Assembly (NCBI GenBank): GCA_964570865.1
Contig: CAZMZM010000026.1
Span: 1 to 29,682, forward strand
From: WGAL01 sp964570865
GTDB lineage: Bacteria; Bacteroidota; Ignavibacteria; Ignavibacteriales; Melioribacteraceae
Direction: 5' to 3'
Length of the DNA: 29,682 nucleotides
A model generated the notes under the pieces. That model was not told the DNA's origin and made no database searches. It saw nothing but the letters and a program-made list of their open reading frames with translations. Shown in pieces: positions 7,480 through 14,447 of the stretch. Position 1 is the stretch's first letter, and every line of letters starts with the position of its first letter. Made by a program: the position numbers and the translations under genes.

Positions 7480-8430
7480 TTAACAATTGGTTTCATTTTT
7501 GTTTTTATCTTTTTTCAGGAAATCTGCATTTCGGCGCATTCCTTTTGCCCTGGCTCGCTTTATCGGACTATCATAAAAAATCTTATTAAACTCTCTGTTG
7601 CTCAATCCTTCAAAAAAATCGAGATTAATTTCGGTTCCCATTTTCGGCTCAAAATATTTTTTATTTGTCGGTTTTGCAAATTTTTTATTCCACGGACAAA
7701 CATCCTGACAAATATCACATCCGAATAACCAATCATCAAACTGATTTTGGAATTTATCGGGAATGCTCCCTTTGTTTTCAATTGTTAAATATGATATGCA
7801 GCGGTTCGAGTCAACAATACCACTTGAAGTTATTGCATTTGTAGGACAAGCTTTAATACATGCCGTGCAAGTCCCGCAGGCATCGGGCATAGGCAGACCG
7901 TAATCAAATTCGTAGTTAGTGATAATTGTTGCAATAAACACCCAACTGCCGAACTCCTTCGTAATTACATTTCCGTTCTTCCCTTGCCATCCCAATCCCG
8001 AACGAACAGCCCAAACTCTATCGATAACCGGTCCGGTATCGACATAACTTTTTGATTTAAAATTCTCATCTATTTTTGCAAGTTTACTTTCAAGTTGTTC
8101 CAGCATTTTCCAAATATGAAGATGATAATCTTCGCCCCACGCATAACGCGATATTTTTCCGTATCCGTTTTTTCTGCTGTGTTTATAAGGAGTAAAATAA
8201 TTGACGGCAAGTGAAATTACACTTTTAGCACCTGGTAATATTAACGAAACATCTTCGCGCTTTTCGAGATTACGTTCCATGTACTCCATGCCGGCGTTCT
8301 GCTTTTTCTTCAGCCACTTCCGCAATTGTTGAACTTCATCGGTAAGTTTTTCTGCTCGGGCAAACCCGATTAAATCAAATCCCGCTTCCCTTGCTTTTTC
8401 AATTATTAATTGGTTTGTTATTTTGCTCAA
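7480..8430 (-). CDS. queG: Epoxyqueuosine reductase
   Basis: Cobalamin-dependent enzyme for the last step of tRNA queuosine synthesis, reducing epoxyqueuosine to queuosine. The 316-aa protein carries two ferredoxin-like 4Fe-4S sets: Cys185/188/191/195 (CGTCTACIKACP) and Cys238/241/245 (CDICQDVCP), with Cys211 between them. The conserved YVDTGPVIDR segment contains Asp131, at the position of the proposed catalytic acid, and GLGWQGKNGN follows. The start is a TTG at 8430 after AGGGAAG; no ATG nearby fits. The HEAT-like C-terminal extension of longer homologues is absent. No other queuosine genes are in the window. Confidence 0.95.
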   Translation of the reverse strand: MSKITNQLIIEKAREAGFDLIGFARAEKLTDEVQQLRKWLKKKQNAGMEYMERNLEKREDVSLILPGAKSVISLAVNYFTPYKHSRKNGYGKISRYAWGEDYHLHIWKMLEQLESKLAKIDENFKSKSYVDTGPVIDRVWAVRSGLGWQGKNGNVITKEFGSWVFIATIITNYEFDYGLPMPDACGTCTACIKACPTNAITSSGIVDSNRCISYLTIENKGSIPDKFQNQFDDWLFGCDICQDVCPWNKKFAKPTNKKYFEPKMGTEINLDFFEGLSNREFNKIFYDSPIKRARAKGMRRNADFLKKDKNKNETNC

Positions 8431-8733
8431 TTAATCTTCCCTAATAAAATTAGTACTCAGAGCTATATCACCAATTGAGATTATTCTTTTCAAACATAAT
8501 AAAAACTTTATCATCGGCAATTTTCACTTCGTGCTTTTTCAATCCGCACATACTTTTTTCGTTTGCTCATTTTAATATCACCCCCTAACCGTGAGCTAAA
8601 CAAACATTATTATGAGCATAAATTTCACCCTAAATTTTTATAGAGCAATTTCTTCATCTTCGGTAAAAATTTTTTCAGCAGACTATTCTTTTAATTCGCT
8701 TTTATTTACAACAAAAAAATCTGTTATTGTTGC
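8431..8733. other. Intergenic region with possible small-gene decay
   Basis: No intact gene of normal size is visible in 303 bases. On the minus strand a good ribosome binding site (AGGGGGTGAT) precedes an ATG at 8570 whose frame ends after 19 codons. An overlapping frame, ATG at 8551 to TGA at 8468, encodes 27 aa (KKHEVKIADDKVFIMFEKNN), as if one frameshift had split a small gene. Further upstream on the same strand (about 8640-8690) the translation SAEKIFTEDEEIAL is interrupted by stops. The stretch 8709-8732 can form a weak 6-bp hairpin beyond the MBL gene. Confidence 0.3.
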
Positions 8734-9579
8734 TCATATTTTATCAAAACGTTGATCAACCACAAATCCTTTATCGGTTTGCTTAACTGTTACGCCAATG
8801 TTTTCGGGATCATGCTCAAAAAACAACATCCAGTTTTCTTCAACTGCCTTAGTGAGATATTTCATTTTTTCAGCTAACGTTTCAAGCGGTCTTAAATCGT
8901 ATCCCATGATGTAAGGAAGCGGAACATGTCCGGCAGTCGGAATCAAGTCGGCGCAATACAAGATTGTTTCGTTCCCGTCTGAAACCTTTACCATTTGGTG
9001 CGAATCGGTATGACCGTTTGTAACAAGCATTTCTATTTCATCATCAAATCGGGTATCACCTTCAACAAGTTTAAGCAACCCTTCTTCGTAAAGAGGAACA
9101 TATCGATTTGGGAAATAACTTGCTTTATCCCGCATACTGGGATTAAGCGCCCACTCATATTGTTTTTTTTGGATATAATATTTAGCGTTCGGAAATGTCG
9201 GACGGGATTTTCCATCTTCATCAATAACGGAAGCGCCTCCGACATGATCGAAGTGGAGATGTGTTAAAATAACATCGGTAATATCATCCGACGTTAAACC
9301 TTTTGCGGCAAGTGATTTAATCAGAGTGTTGCCGAATTCCATTCTATAAATTTTGCTGAACTTTTCATCCCAACTTTGTCCGGCACCGGTATCAACCAAT
9401 ATTTTTTTTGTGTCCGATTCCAACAGCATACAGCGGGCGGCAAGTGTTATTCTGTTTTTTTCATCAGAAGGATTCGTCCGCTCCCAAAGGGGTTTGGGAA
9501 TAACTCCGAACATTGCGCCTCCGTCCAGCCCGAGTGTTCCCGTTTCAAGATAAGATATTTTATATTTGCCGATTTGCAT
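8734..9579 (-). CDS. MBL-fold metal-dependent hydrolase
   Basis: Metallo-beta-lactamase superfamily protein of 281 aa, starting at the ATG at 9579 after TTGGAG (a longer frame uses a TTG seven codons upstream without support). It has the dinuclear metal motif HLHFDHVGG near residue 110, a downstream NGHTDSHQMV histidine, the metal-bridging region YCADLIPTAGH and a C-terminal EHDP histidine. The overall order and the opening ISYLETG...LDGGAMFGVIPKPLW are like lactonase/AttM-like and related soluble hydrolases, but the substrate cannot be told. It has no signal peptide. The terminator-like hairpin of the ferredoxin lies directly upstream of its ribosome binding site. Confidence 0.88.
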   Translation of the reverse strand: MQIGKYKISYLETGTLGLDGGAMFGVIPKPLWERTNPSDEKNRITLAARCMLLESDTKKILVDTGAGQSWDEKFSKIYRMEFGNTLIKSLAAKGLTSDDITDVILTHLHFDHVGGASVIDEDGKSRPTFPNAKYYIQKKQYEWALNPSMRDKASYFPNRYVPLYEEGLLKLVEGDTRFDDEIEMLVTNGHTDSHQMVKVSDGNETILYCADLIPTAGHVPLPYIMGYDLRPLETLAEKMKYLTKAVEENWMLFFEHDPENIGVTVKQTDKGFVVDQRFDKI

Positions 9580-9602
9580 TTTGTACTCCAATAAAAACAA
9601 AA

Positions 9603-9644
9603 AAGGTTGACCGTATAAATATTTGATTCATACTGATCAACCTT
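9603..9644 (-). terminator. Terminator between ferredoxin and MBL gene
   Basis: An 8-bp perfect stem (AAGGTTGA / TCAACCTT) is extended by a U-G and a C-G pair and then an inner GTAT / ATAC pair. On the minus strand it is followed by TTTTTGTTTTTATTGG. It sits 20 bases after the ferredoxin stop and its T-tract runs into the ribosome binding site of the MBL gene, 24 bases before that ATG. It may terminate fully or let a fraction through. Confidence 0.8.
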
Positions 9645-9663
9645 AAGAAAATGTTACTTTAAA

Positions 9664-9996
9664 TTAACGGCCGATTTCGTCTAATTTATCTTTCTTTGCC
9701 GTTAATTCATCTTGTGATTCAACATGATCCGGGTCCGGTACACATGCGTCAACAGGACAAACAGCCGCACATTGCGGTTCATCGTGAAAGCCGACACATT
9801 CCGTACATTTATCCGGAACAATGTAAAAATGATCGTCGCTGTAAAATCCGGTTGCGCCGGAAGGTGCTGCGTCATCTTCACCGTGAGTTTCACCTGCAAA
9901 TTCCCATTCTACACCAGCTTCATAGATAGCTGTATTCGGGCATTCAGGTTCGCATGCTCCACAGTTGATGCATTCGTCAGTGATCATTATTGCCAT
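9664..9996 (-). CDS. 2[4Fe-4S] ferredoxin
   Basis: Low-potential electron carrier of 110 aa. Cluster cysteines are Cys9, 12, 15, 19 (CINCGACEPECP) and Cys64, 67, 76, 80 (CTECVGFHDEPQCAAVCP); the eight-residue spacing after Cys67 is the form found in Chlorobi, Bacteroidetes and some proteobacterial ferredoxins. The insert at about 30-58 is acidic and longer than in classical clostridial ferredoxins, and Cys85 is an extra cysteine. The ATG at 9996 follows AAGGAG. It is probably monocistronic, with a terminator 20 bases downstream. Partners such as pyruvate:ferredoxin oxidoreductase are not in view. Confidence 0.95.
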   Translation of the reverse strand: MAIMITDECINCGACEPECPNTAIYEAGVEWEFAGETHGEDDAAPSGATGFYSDDHFYIVPDKCTECVGFHDEPQCAAVCPVDACVPDPDHVESQDELTAKKDKLDEIGR

Positions 9997-10340
9997 AACA
10001 ATGCTCCTTGGTTTTATTTTTTAATGATAAAATCATGTTTTAACACACGATCTTTTTATTTAATATTGATTCGTTTTCAGAATCTGAAACAAAAACTTTA
10101 AGAACAATTCAGTATATCTAAAACAAATTTAAATAACTTACAAAATATAATAAAACGTTATTATATGACAATCTTGTTTTTTATAAACAGATTAGTATCT
10201 CCAGCCATAATCTTCGACTTATGCCTCGTGTAAGTTACAACATTATTTATTATCCGTTGAAAAGGTTAATCTATCTATTTGCCTACAAACAGATCCGCGG
10301 GTTAATCTGCTTACTTATCCGGAATCGGCTAACAAAAATT
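9997..10340. other. Non-coding region upstream of ferredoxin
   Basis: 344 bases between the ferredoxin start and the end of the response regulator, with no convincing gene. It should contain the ferredoxin promoter. A perfect 9-bp AT-only inverted repeat (10145-10166, ATATAATAA / TTATTATAT with loop AACG) stands about 150 bases upstream of the ferredoxin ATG. The motif GGTTAATCT occurs twice (about 10265 and 10300). I saw no clear terminator for the response regulator. Confidence 0.3.
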
Positions 10341-11723
10341 CTATTTTTTATCTAACTCAATTTTATATTTTTCTACTAAGCGGTAAAGTGTCGCCCGCCC
10401 AATATCGAGTTGCTTGGCAGTTTCCTGCATATTCCAATTTGTTACTTTTAACGCATGTCTAATTGCGTGTTCTTTTAATTTTTCGAAAGGAATTATCGGA
10501 GAATCGGGGTCAAAAAAAGCCGAGGTTGTTGACAATCCCAACGATTTATCTCCTTTTACTATTTGTTCGGACAAGGTCTCTTCCGTTATTTTATTTCCGT
10601 CTGATAAAATCAATGCCCGCTCTATTGTATTTTCCAATTCACGAACGTTGCCTGGCCATTGATAATCATACAAATATTTCATAGCGCGCTTTGTTGTCCC
10701 CGTAACATTAAGCCCCATCTTTTTATTATATTTTTCTATGAAGTGATTCACAAGCAAAACGATATCGCCGCGCCTTTCCCTTAGCGGGGGGATATGAATA
10801 GGGAAAGAGTTTAAACGATAATACAAATCTTCCCTAAATCTTCTCTCCCTAACCATCTCGGTCAAGTTTTGATTTGTTGCCGAAATTATTCTGACATCGG
10901 TTTTAATAATCTCGTTACCGCCCACACGTTCAAACTCTTTTTCCTGTATTACGCGTAAAATTTTAGCTTGAAGCGAAATTTCCAATTCTCCGATTTCATC
11001 CAGAAAAATTGTTCCCCCGTCAGCTATTTCAAATTTCCCGACTTTCTTTTGATGTGCTCCGGTAAACGCCCCTTTTTCATGCCCGAAAAGTTCGCTCTCC
11101 AACAATTCCCTTGGTATCGATGCACAGTTAACAACAATAAAAGGCTCATGCTTACGAGACCCGTTAAAGTGAATAGCCTTCGCTATCAGTTCTTTCCCTG
11201 TTCCGCTTTCGCCTTGAATTAATACGGTAATATCGGTATTAATGACCTTTGTAACCAATTTAAAAACCGACTGCATTTCGGGAGCACCTGAAATAATATT
11301 TTCGAAACTATATTCTTTTTCTAGTGATGATTGAAGATACTCAACTTTTTTATGAAGTTCGTAATTACGGAGTGCGTTTTTAACGGTAACCTCAAAACGG
11401 TCTTGGTCTATAGGTTTTGGAAAATAATCATAAGCACCTAATCGTAGAGCTTCGAGGGCAATCTCAATACTTCCCTGAGCCGAAAGCATAATTACAGGGA
11501 GATGTTCATATTTATTTTTTACTGTTTTAAGAACTTCAATCCCGTTGATATCCGGAAGCATTATGTCAAGCAAAATCAAGTCGGGATTTTCATCTAACGT
11601 TTGCAGCATTTCGGTTGCGTTATCGAATGCATGAACGTTATATCCCCATTTATTTTTTACCCAATGCGCAACTAATCTAAGTATCGACGGTTCATCATCT
11701 ACAATAAAAACTAATTGATCCAC
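10341..11723 (-). CDS. Sigma-54-dependent response regulator (NtrC family)
   Basis: Transcription activator of 460 aa that works with RNA polymerase carrying sigma-54. Receiver domain about 1-120 with acidic pair Asp9-Asp10, phospho-acceptor Asp53 (LLDIMLPD) and Lys103. AAA+ domain about 140-375 with Walker A GESGTGKE (171-178), the sigma-54 contact loop GAFTGA (218-223) and Walker B GGTIFLDEIGE (236-246). A Fis-type helix-turn-helix (TAKQLDIGRATLYRLVEKY) closes the protein. The GTG start at 11723 directly follows the kinase TAA; its AAGGAGG ribosome binding site lies in the last kinase codons, so translation is coupled. The target genes are not evident; a GG-N10-GC site upstream of the kinase is a weak candidate for autoregulation. 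Confidence 0.95.
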   Translation of the reverse strand: MDQLVFIVDDEPSILRLVAHWVKNKWGYNVHAFDNATEMLQTLDENPDLILLDIMLPDINGIEVLKTVKNKYEHLPVIMLSAQGSIEIALEALRLGAYDYFPKPIDQDRFEVTVKNALRNYELHKKVEYLQSSLEKEYSFENIISGAPEMQSVFKLVTKVINTDITVLIQGESGTGKELIAKAIHFNGSRKHEPFIVVNCASIPRELLESELFGHEKGAFTGAHQKKVGKFEIADGGTIFLDEIGELEISLQAKILRVIQEKEFERVGGNEIIKTDVRIISATNQNLTEMVRERRFREDLYYRLNSFPIHIPPLRERRGDIVLLVNHFIEKYNKKMGLNVTGTTKRAMKYLYDYQWPGNVRELENTIERALILSDGNKITEETLSEQIVKGDKSLGLSTTSAFFDPDSPIIPFEKLKEHAIRHALKVTNWNMQETAKQLDIGRATLYRLVEKYKIELDKK

Positions 11724-13637
11724 TTATTCCTCCTTATTTTTAGGCAGGCGGATTTCAACTTCCGTTCCTATATCTAATTCACTTTTAATGGTAATCGTAC
11801 CTTTGTGCATATCAATAATCTGCTTGACCAAAGCCAAACCTATTCCTGCGCCCGGTTTGTTAAAACCAACCCTGTTTGCTTTCCTGAATTTTTGAAAAAC
11901 CGCATCCAAATCTGATTCCGGTATGCCAATCCCTTCATCGTTAATGATAATTTGCACTTCATTTAAAAATGAGTTCGCCGATACGGTAATATTTTTGCCC
12001 GATGGAGAAAACTTTACTGCATTTGATATAATATTTGTCAGGGCTTTCTCAATTCGCTGTTTATCGGCTTTTATAATAAATTCAGCTTGCGGTAATTTTC
12101 GTATTATCCCTATTCCTTTCTTCTGCGTTTGAATCGAGTAACTGTCGAGTAAATTATTTAAAACTTCCAAAATATCGAATTGCGAAATAATAAGAGGTTC
12201 TTTTCCCTCTTCTAATTTTGAGAAATCGAGAATATCATCGATAAGTTTTGTTAATCTTTTTCCTTCGGAAACAATAATTTGATTAAACTCCCTGATTAAA
12301 TCTCGCGGCATTTCTTCGTCCGAAGCAATTGTTTCGGCAAATCCGATAATTGAAGCAAGGGGTGTTCGCAATTCGTGAGAAACATTTGAAATAAATTCGT
12401 TTTTTAAATCATTTAATTTCTCCAGTGCCAATACTTGCGCGGATGCTCTGTCCCTCTCAATAGCAAGCAATCTGTTGGCTTCCAACAACTTTTCATTAAG
12501 TTCTTTTAGTTTTTTTTCTTCAGAGAAAATTCTCTTCAAGTTTTTGCCATAGCCTATCATTCCGGTTACTTCGTTTCCGTTACGCAGCGAAACCGCAGTA
12601 ATATTGTACGGTATTTCCCTCATAAGCGAATTAACAAATTTTATATCAAACGAAACAGCGTCGTTAGTTTTCAGTACTTTCTGAAATGCGATTGCAACAT
12701 TGGCTTTGTCCTCTTCATCAATAATTTCAAGAAAGTGTTTTCCGATTAAATCGCCGGGATTATATCCCAAATCGAGCGCACCTTGATCGTTAATTAACAT
12801 AAAATAACCGGAGCGATTTAACGAAAATATTAATTCGTTGGATAATCCGAGCAAGGTTTTAAACTTTCTGTTAGCTGTTTCTAACCGTTCTCTCAAATTC
12901 TTTTCACGAGTAATATCTATTAATACTCCAACCACACGAACAGGTTTTCCGTTTTTAACAACGGGATAAACGGAGTGTTGAATAAATCGCTCAATTCCAT
13001 TATTATCTTTTATTCGATACTCTATTGTAGCTTCTTTTCCGTTTTTGGCAGAATTTATCAATGCCCTAATTTTATTTCTGTATTCGGGGAAAACACGACG
13101 AAGAAGTGAAACTTTTTTGTTTATCAATTCCTCTTTCGAAAATCCCAATAGATTAGTTATCCCTTTTGACAAAAAGAAAAATTCATTTCCATTTAGATTA
13201 GATTCGTAAAACGGAAGGAGTAAAGCATCCACAGCTTCTTTGTAGAATGTAGTTCCCGCAAAGTTAGTTTCGGTAATTTTATCTATTATTTGATTTTTGA
13301 TAGACGGAAAAATAGAAGACAGCTTTTTGGGAAATCCCGTTTTTTTTGTTGAAAGAAGAAGTAGGATAAAATTTCTGTTTTCAGTTCCTATTCTGCATGT
13401 AGAGATATTTTTTATTTTGTCGTCCGGTAACTCTAATTTTTCAAAATCTTTCCGAGCAACCGGAAAATATTCTGATGTGGAATTTTCGAACAACTTTGTG
13501 ATTGCCTCTAATGTTAGTATTCCCGAACTTCCTTTTTCAAGCTCGAAAAAAAGAACAAACCTTTGTCCGGTTTTCTCGAACAAAATAATTTTTTCGGTAC
13601 CGGCAATTGCAGAGAGTATTTTAAATATACTTTTCAA
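11724..13637 (-). CDS. Soluble PAS-containing histidine kinase
   Basis: Cognate sensor of the sigma-54 regulator just downstream. The 637-aa protein has no signal peptide or membrane helix, so it senses in the cytoplasm. Residues about 1-128 are an unrecognised alpha/beta region that could be a GAF-like domain. Two PAS-like domains follow (about 133-250 and 255-375), then a coiled coil (about 372-412). The HisKA motif NVSHELRTPLASIIG contains His421; the ATPase part has NIISNAVKF (535-543), DEGIGI (567-572) and GAGIGL (596-601). The start is a TTG at 13637, the only initiator between an in-frame stop four codons upstream and the body of the protein; the site before it is weak. The signal is unknown; no heme or metal motif is obvious. 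Confidence 0.92.
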   Translation of the reverse strand: MKSIFKILSAIAGTEKIILFEKTGQRFVLFFELEKGSSGILTLEAITKLFENSTSEYFPVARKDFEKLELPDDKIKNISTCRIGTENRNFILLLLSTKKTGFPKKLSSIFPSIKNQIIDKITETNFAGTTFYKEAVDALLLPFYESNLNGNEFFFLSKGITNLLGFSKEELINKKVSLLRRVFPEYRNKIRALINSAKNGKEATIEYRIKDNNGIERFIQHSVYPVVKNGKPVRVVGVLIDITREKNLRERLETANRKFKTLLGLSNELIFSLNRSGYFMLINDQGALDLGYNPGDLIGKHFLEIIDEEDKANVAIAFQKVLKTNDAVSFDIKFVNSLMREIPYNITAVSLRNGNEVTGMIGYGKNLKRIFSEEKKLKELNEKLLEANRLLAIERDRASAQVLALEKLNDLKNEFISNVSHELRTPLASIIGFAETIASDEEMPRDLIREFNQIIVSEGKRLTKLIDDILDFSKLEEGKEPLIISQFDILEVLNNLLDSYSIQTQKKGIGIIRKLPQAEFIIKADKQRIEKALTNIISNAVKFSPSGKNITVSANSFLNEVQIIINDEGIGIPESDLDAVFQKFRKANRVGFNKPGAGIGLALVKQIIDMHKGTITIKSELDIGTEVEIRLPKNKEE

Positions 13638-13980
13638 TAGTAACTTTTAATTTATATTAACCTAAAATAAAAAATTTTAAATAAAAGCTACAGTTTTTTC
13701 TCAAAATAATACACGAAATTGAGACAGTTTAAAATACTCTCAAATTATTCATTTTACAAAAAATCAAACAAAAAACTAATCAGAGCTTAAAGACTTTTCT
13801 CCTCTATCATGAAAAATTACAACTATTTTCACTTATCTGTTTCCTTTGCCGTTTCGTATGCCGCAAAATTGCCACACTCTCCATATCTACAAAATCGCCA
13901 CATTGTTTTTTGGATTTTAGTGATTAATTCGAACTAACGAAGTGCCGATTTTGTCTGTAATAAGTTTTCGTAAATTGTCA
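13638..13980. other. Non-coding region upstream of the two-component operon
   Basis: 343 AT-rich bases with no convincing gene, expected to hold the kinase promoter. Two near-repeats of about 16 bases (CAAAATTGCCACACTC and CAAAATCGCCACATTG) lie 27 bases apart at about 13864-13906. The first overlaps a possible sigma-54 promoter listed separately. Confidence 0.3.
13859..13874 (-). promoter_or_regulatory. Weak candidate sigma-54 promoter
   Basis: On the minus strand TGGCAATTTTGCGGCA has the invariant GG and GC with exactly ten bases between, and TGGCA of the -24 box. The -12 box is CGGC rather than TTGC. It points toward the kinase-regulator operon about 220 bases away. One site of this quality can occur by chance; the reason to note it is the sigma-54 activator encoded downstream. 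Confidence 0.2.
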
Positions 13981-14313
13981 TTATTTTTCTTTTGTTCTAG
14001 CTTCAGCCAACATTTTTCCCCATTCAAGCAATAACTCGTAGGAATAGATTCCAAAACCATACCCATCTTTCCATGTTATTTGAATGGCATAATTTCCGGC
14101 AACTTCTATCTTTTTTATTTCATATTTTCCTTCTTTATCCGGACCTTTCGGAGGTGGCGGTATGGTTTTCCAAAGAATGTGTTCTCCTTTATTATTCGCA
14201 TCGGGTGATTCGTCTCGAAGATAGCGAAGCGGATATTCGTATTTGTTTCCGTCTTCCCATGTTATTTCAAGCTCTTGCTTTTCTTTATTTAATTCGATTT
14301 TTACAGGTTTCAT
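13981..14313 (-). CDS. DUF971 (gamma-butyrobetaine-hydroxylase N-domain-like) protein
   Basis: A 110-aa stand-alone DUF971 protein, the small beta-rich fold also found at the N-terminus of gamma-butyrobetaine hydroxylase. Recognised from LEITWEDG..YEYPLRYLRDESPDA near the start and the repeated half ITWKDGYGFGIYSYELLLEW near the end. In other bacteria such proteins sit beside or are fused to Mrp/ApbC iron-sulfur carriers, but no such gene is here. The biochemical role is unknown. The ATG at 14313 follows AAAGGGAAAA. It lies between two unrelated transcription units and may be a single-gene transcript. Confidence 0.85.
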   Translation of the reverse strand: MKPVKIELNKEKQELEITWEDGNKYEYPLRYLRDESPDANNKGEHILWKTIPPPPKGPDKEGKYEIKKIEVAGNYAIQITWKDGYGFGIYSYELLLEWGKMLAEARTKEK

Positions 14314-14400
14314 TTTTCCCTTTCTTTTTTCTAATACAAATTACGCCAATAATAAATTTTTACGGCTGTACTTTTTTTGATTGTATTAAATAATAAATTA

Positions 14401-14429
14401 CCGTTTCGCCTGATCTTAAGACGAAACGG
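14401..14429 (-). terminator. Terminator after prolyl oligopeptidase
   Basis: An 8-bp perfect stem (CCGTTTCG / CGAAACGG) with a 13-base loop begins 18 bases after the prolyl oligopeptidase stop. On the minus strand it is followed by TAATTTATTATTT, a weak T-tract. Confidence 0.65.
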
Positions 14430-14447
14430 CATTGGTAATCTAATTTT

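Noticed and set aside
7347..7728. Plus-strand reading frame across the end of queG
   Set aside because: It is opposite the cysteine-rich end of queG, has no ribosome binding site and its translation has no family features.
9702..10101. Overlapping frames opposite and within the ferredoxin gene
   Set aside because: The ferredoxin has all eight cluster cysteines and a strong ribosome binding site; the other frames are shadows without motifs.
10145..10166. AT-only inverted repeat as a regulator-binding site of the ferredoxin gene
   Set aside because: In DNA this AT-rich such repeats are frequent by chance, and it lies about 150 bases from the gene with no recognisable regulator consensus.
13864..13906. 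Two 16-base near-repeats as the start of a CRISPR array or iteron set
   Set aside because: Only two copies exist, with four or so differences and one spacing, which is not enough for either.
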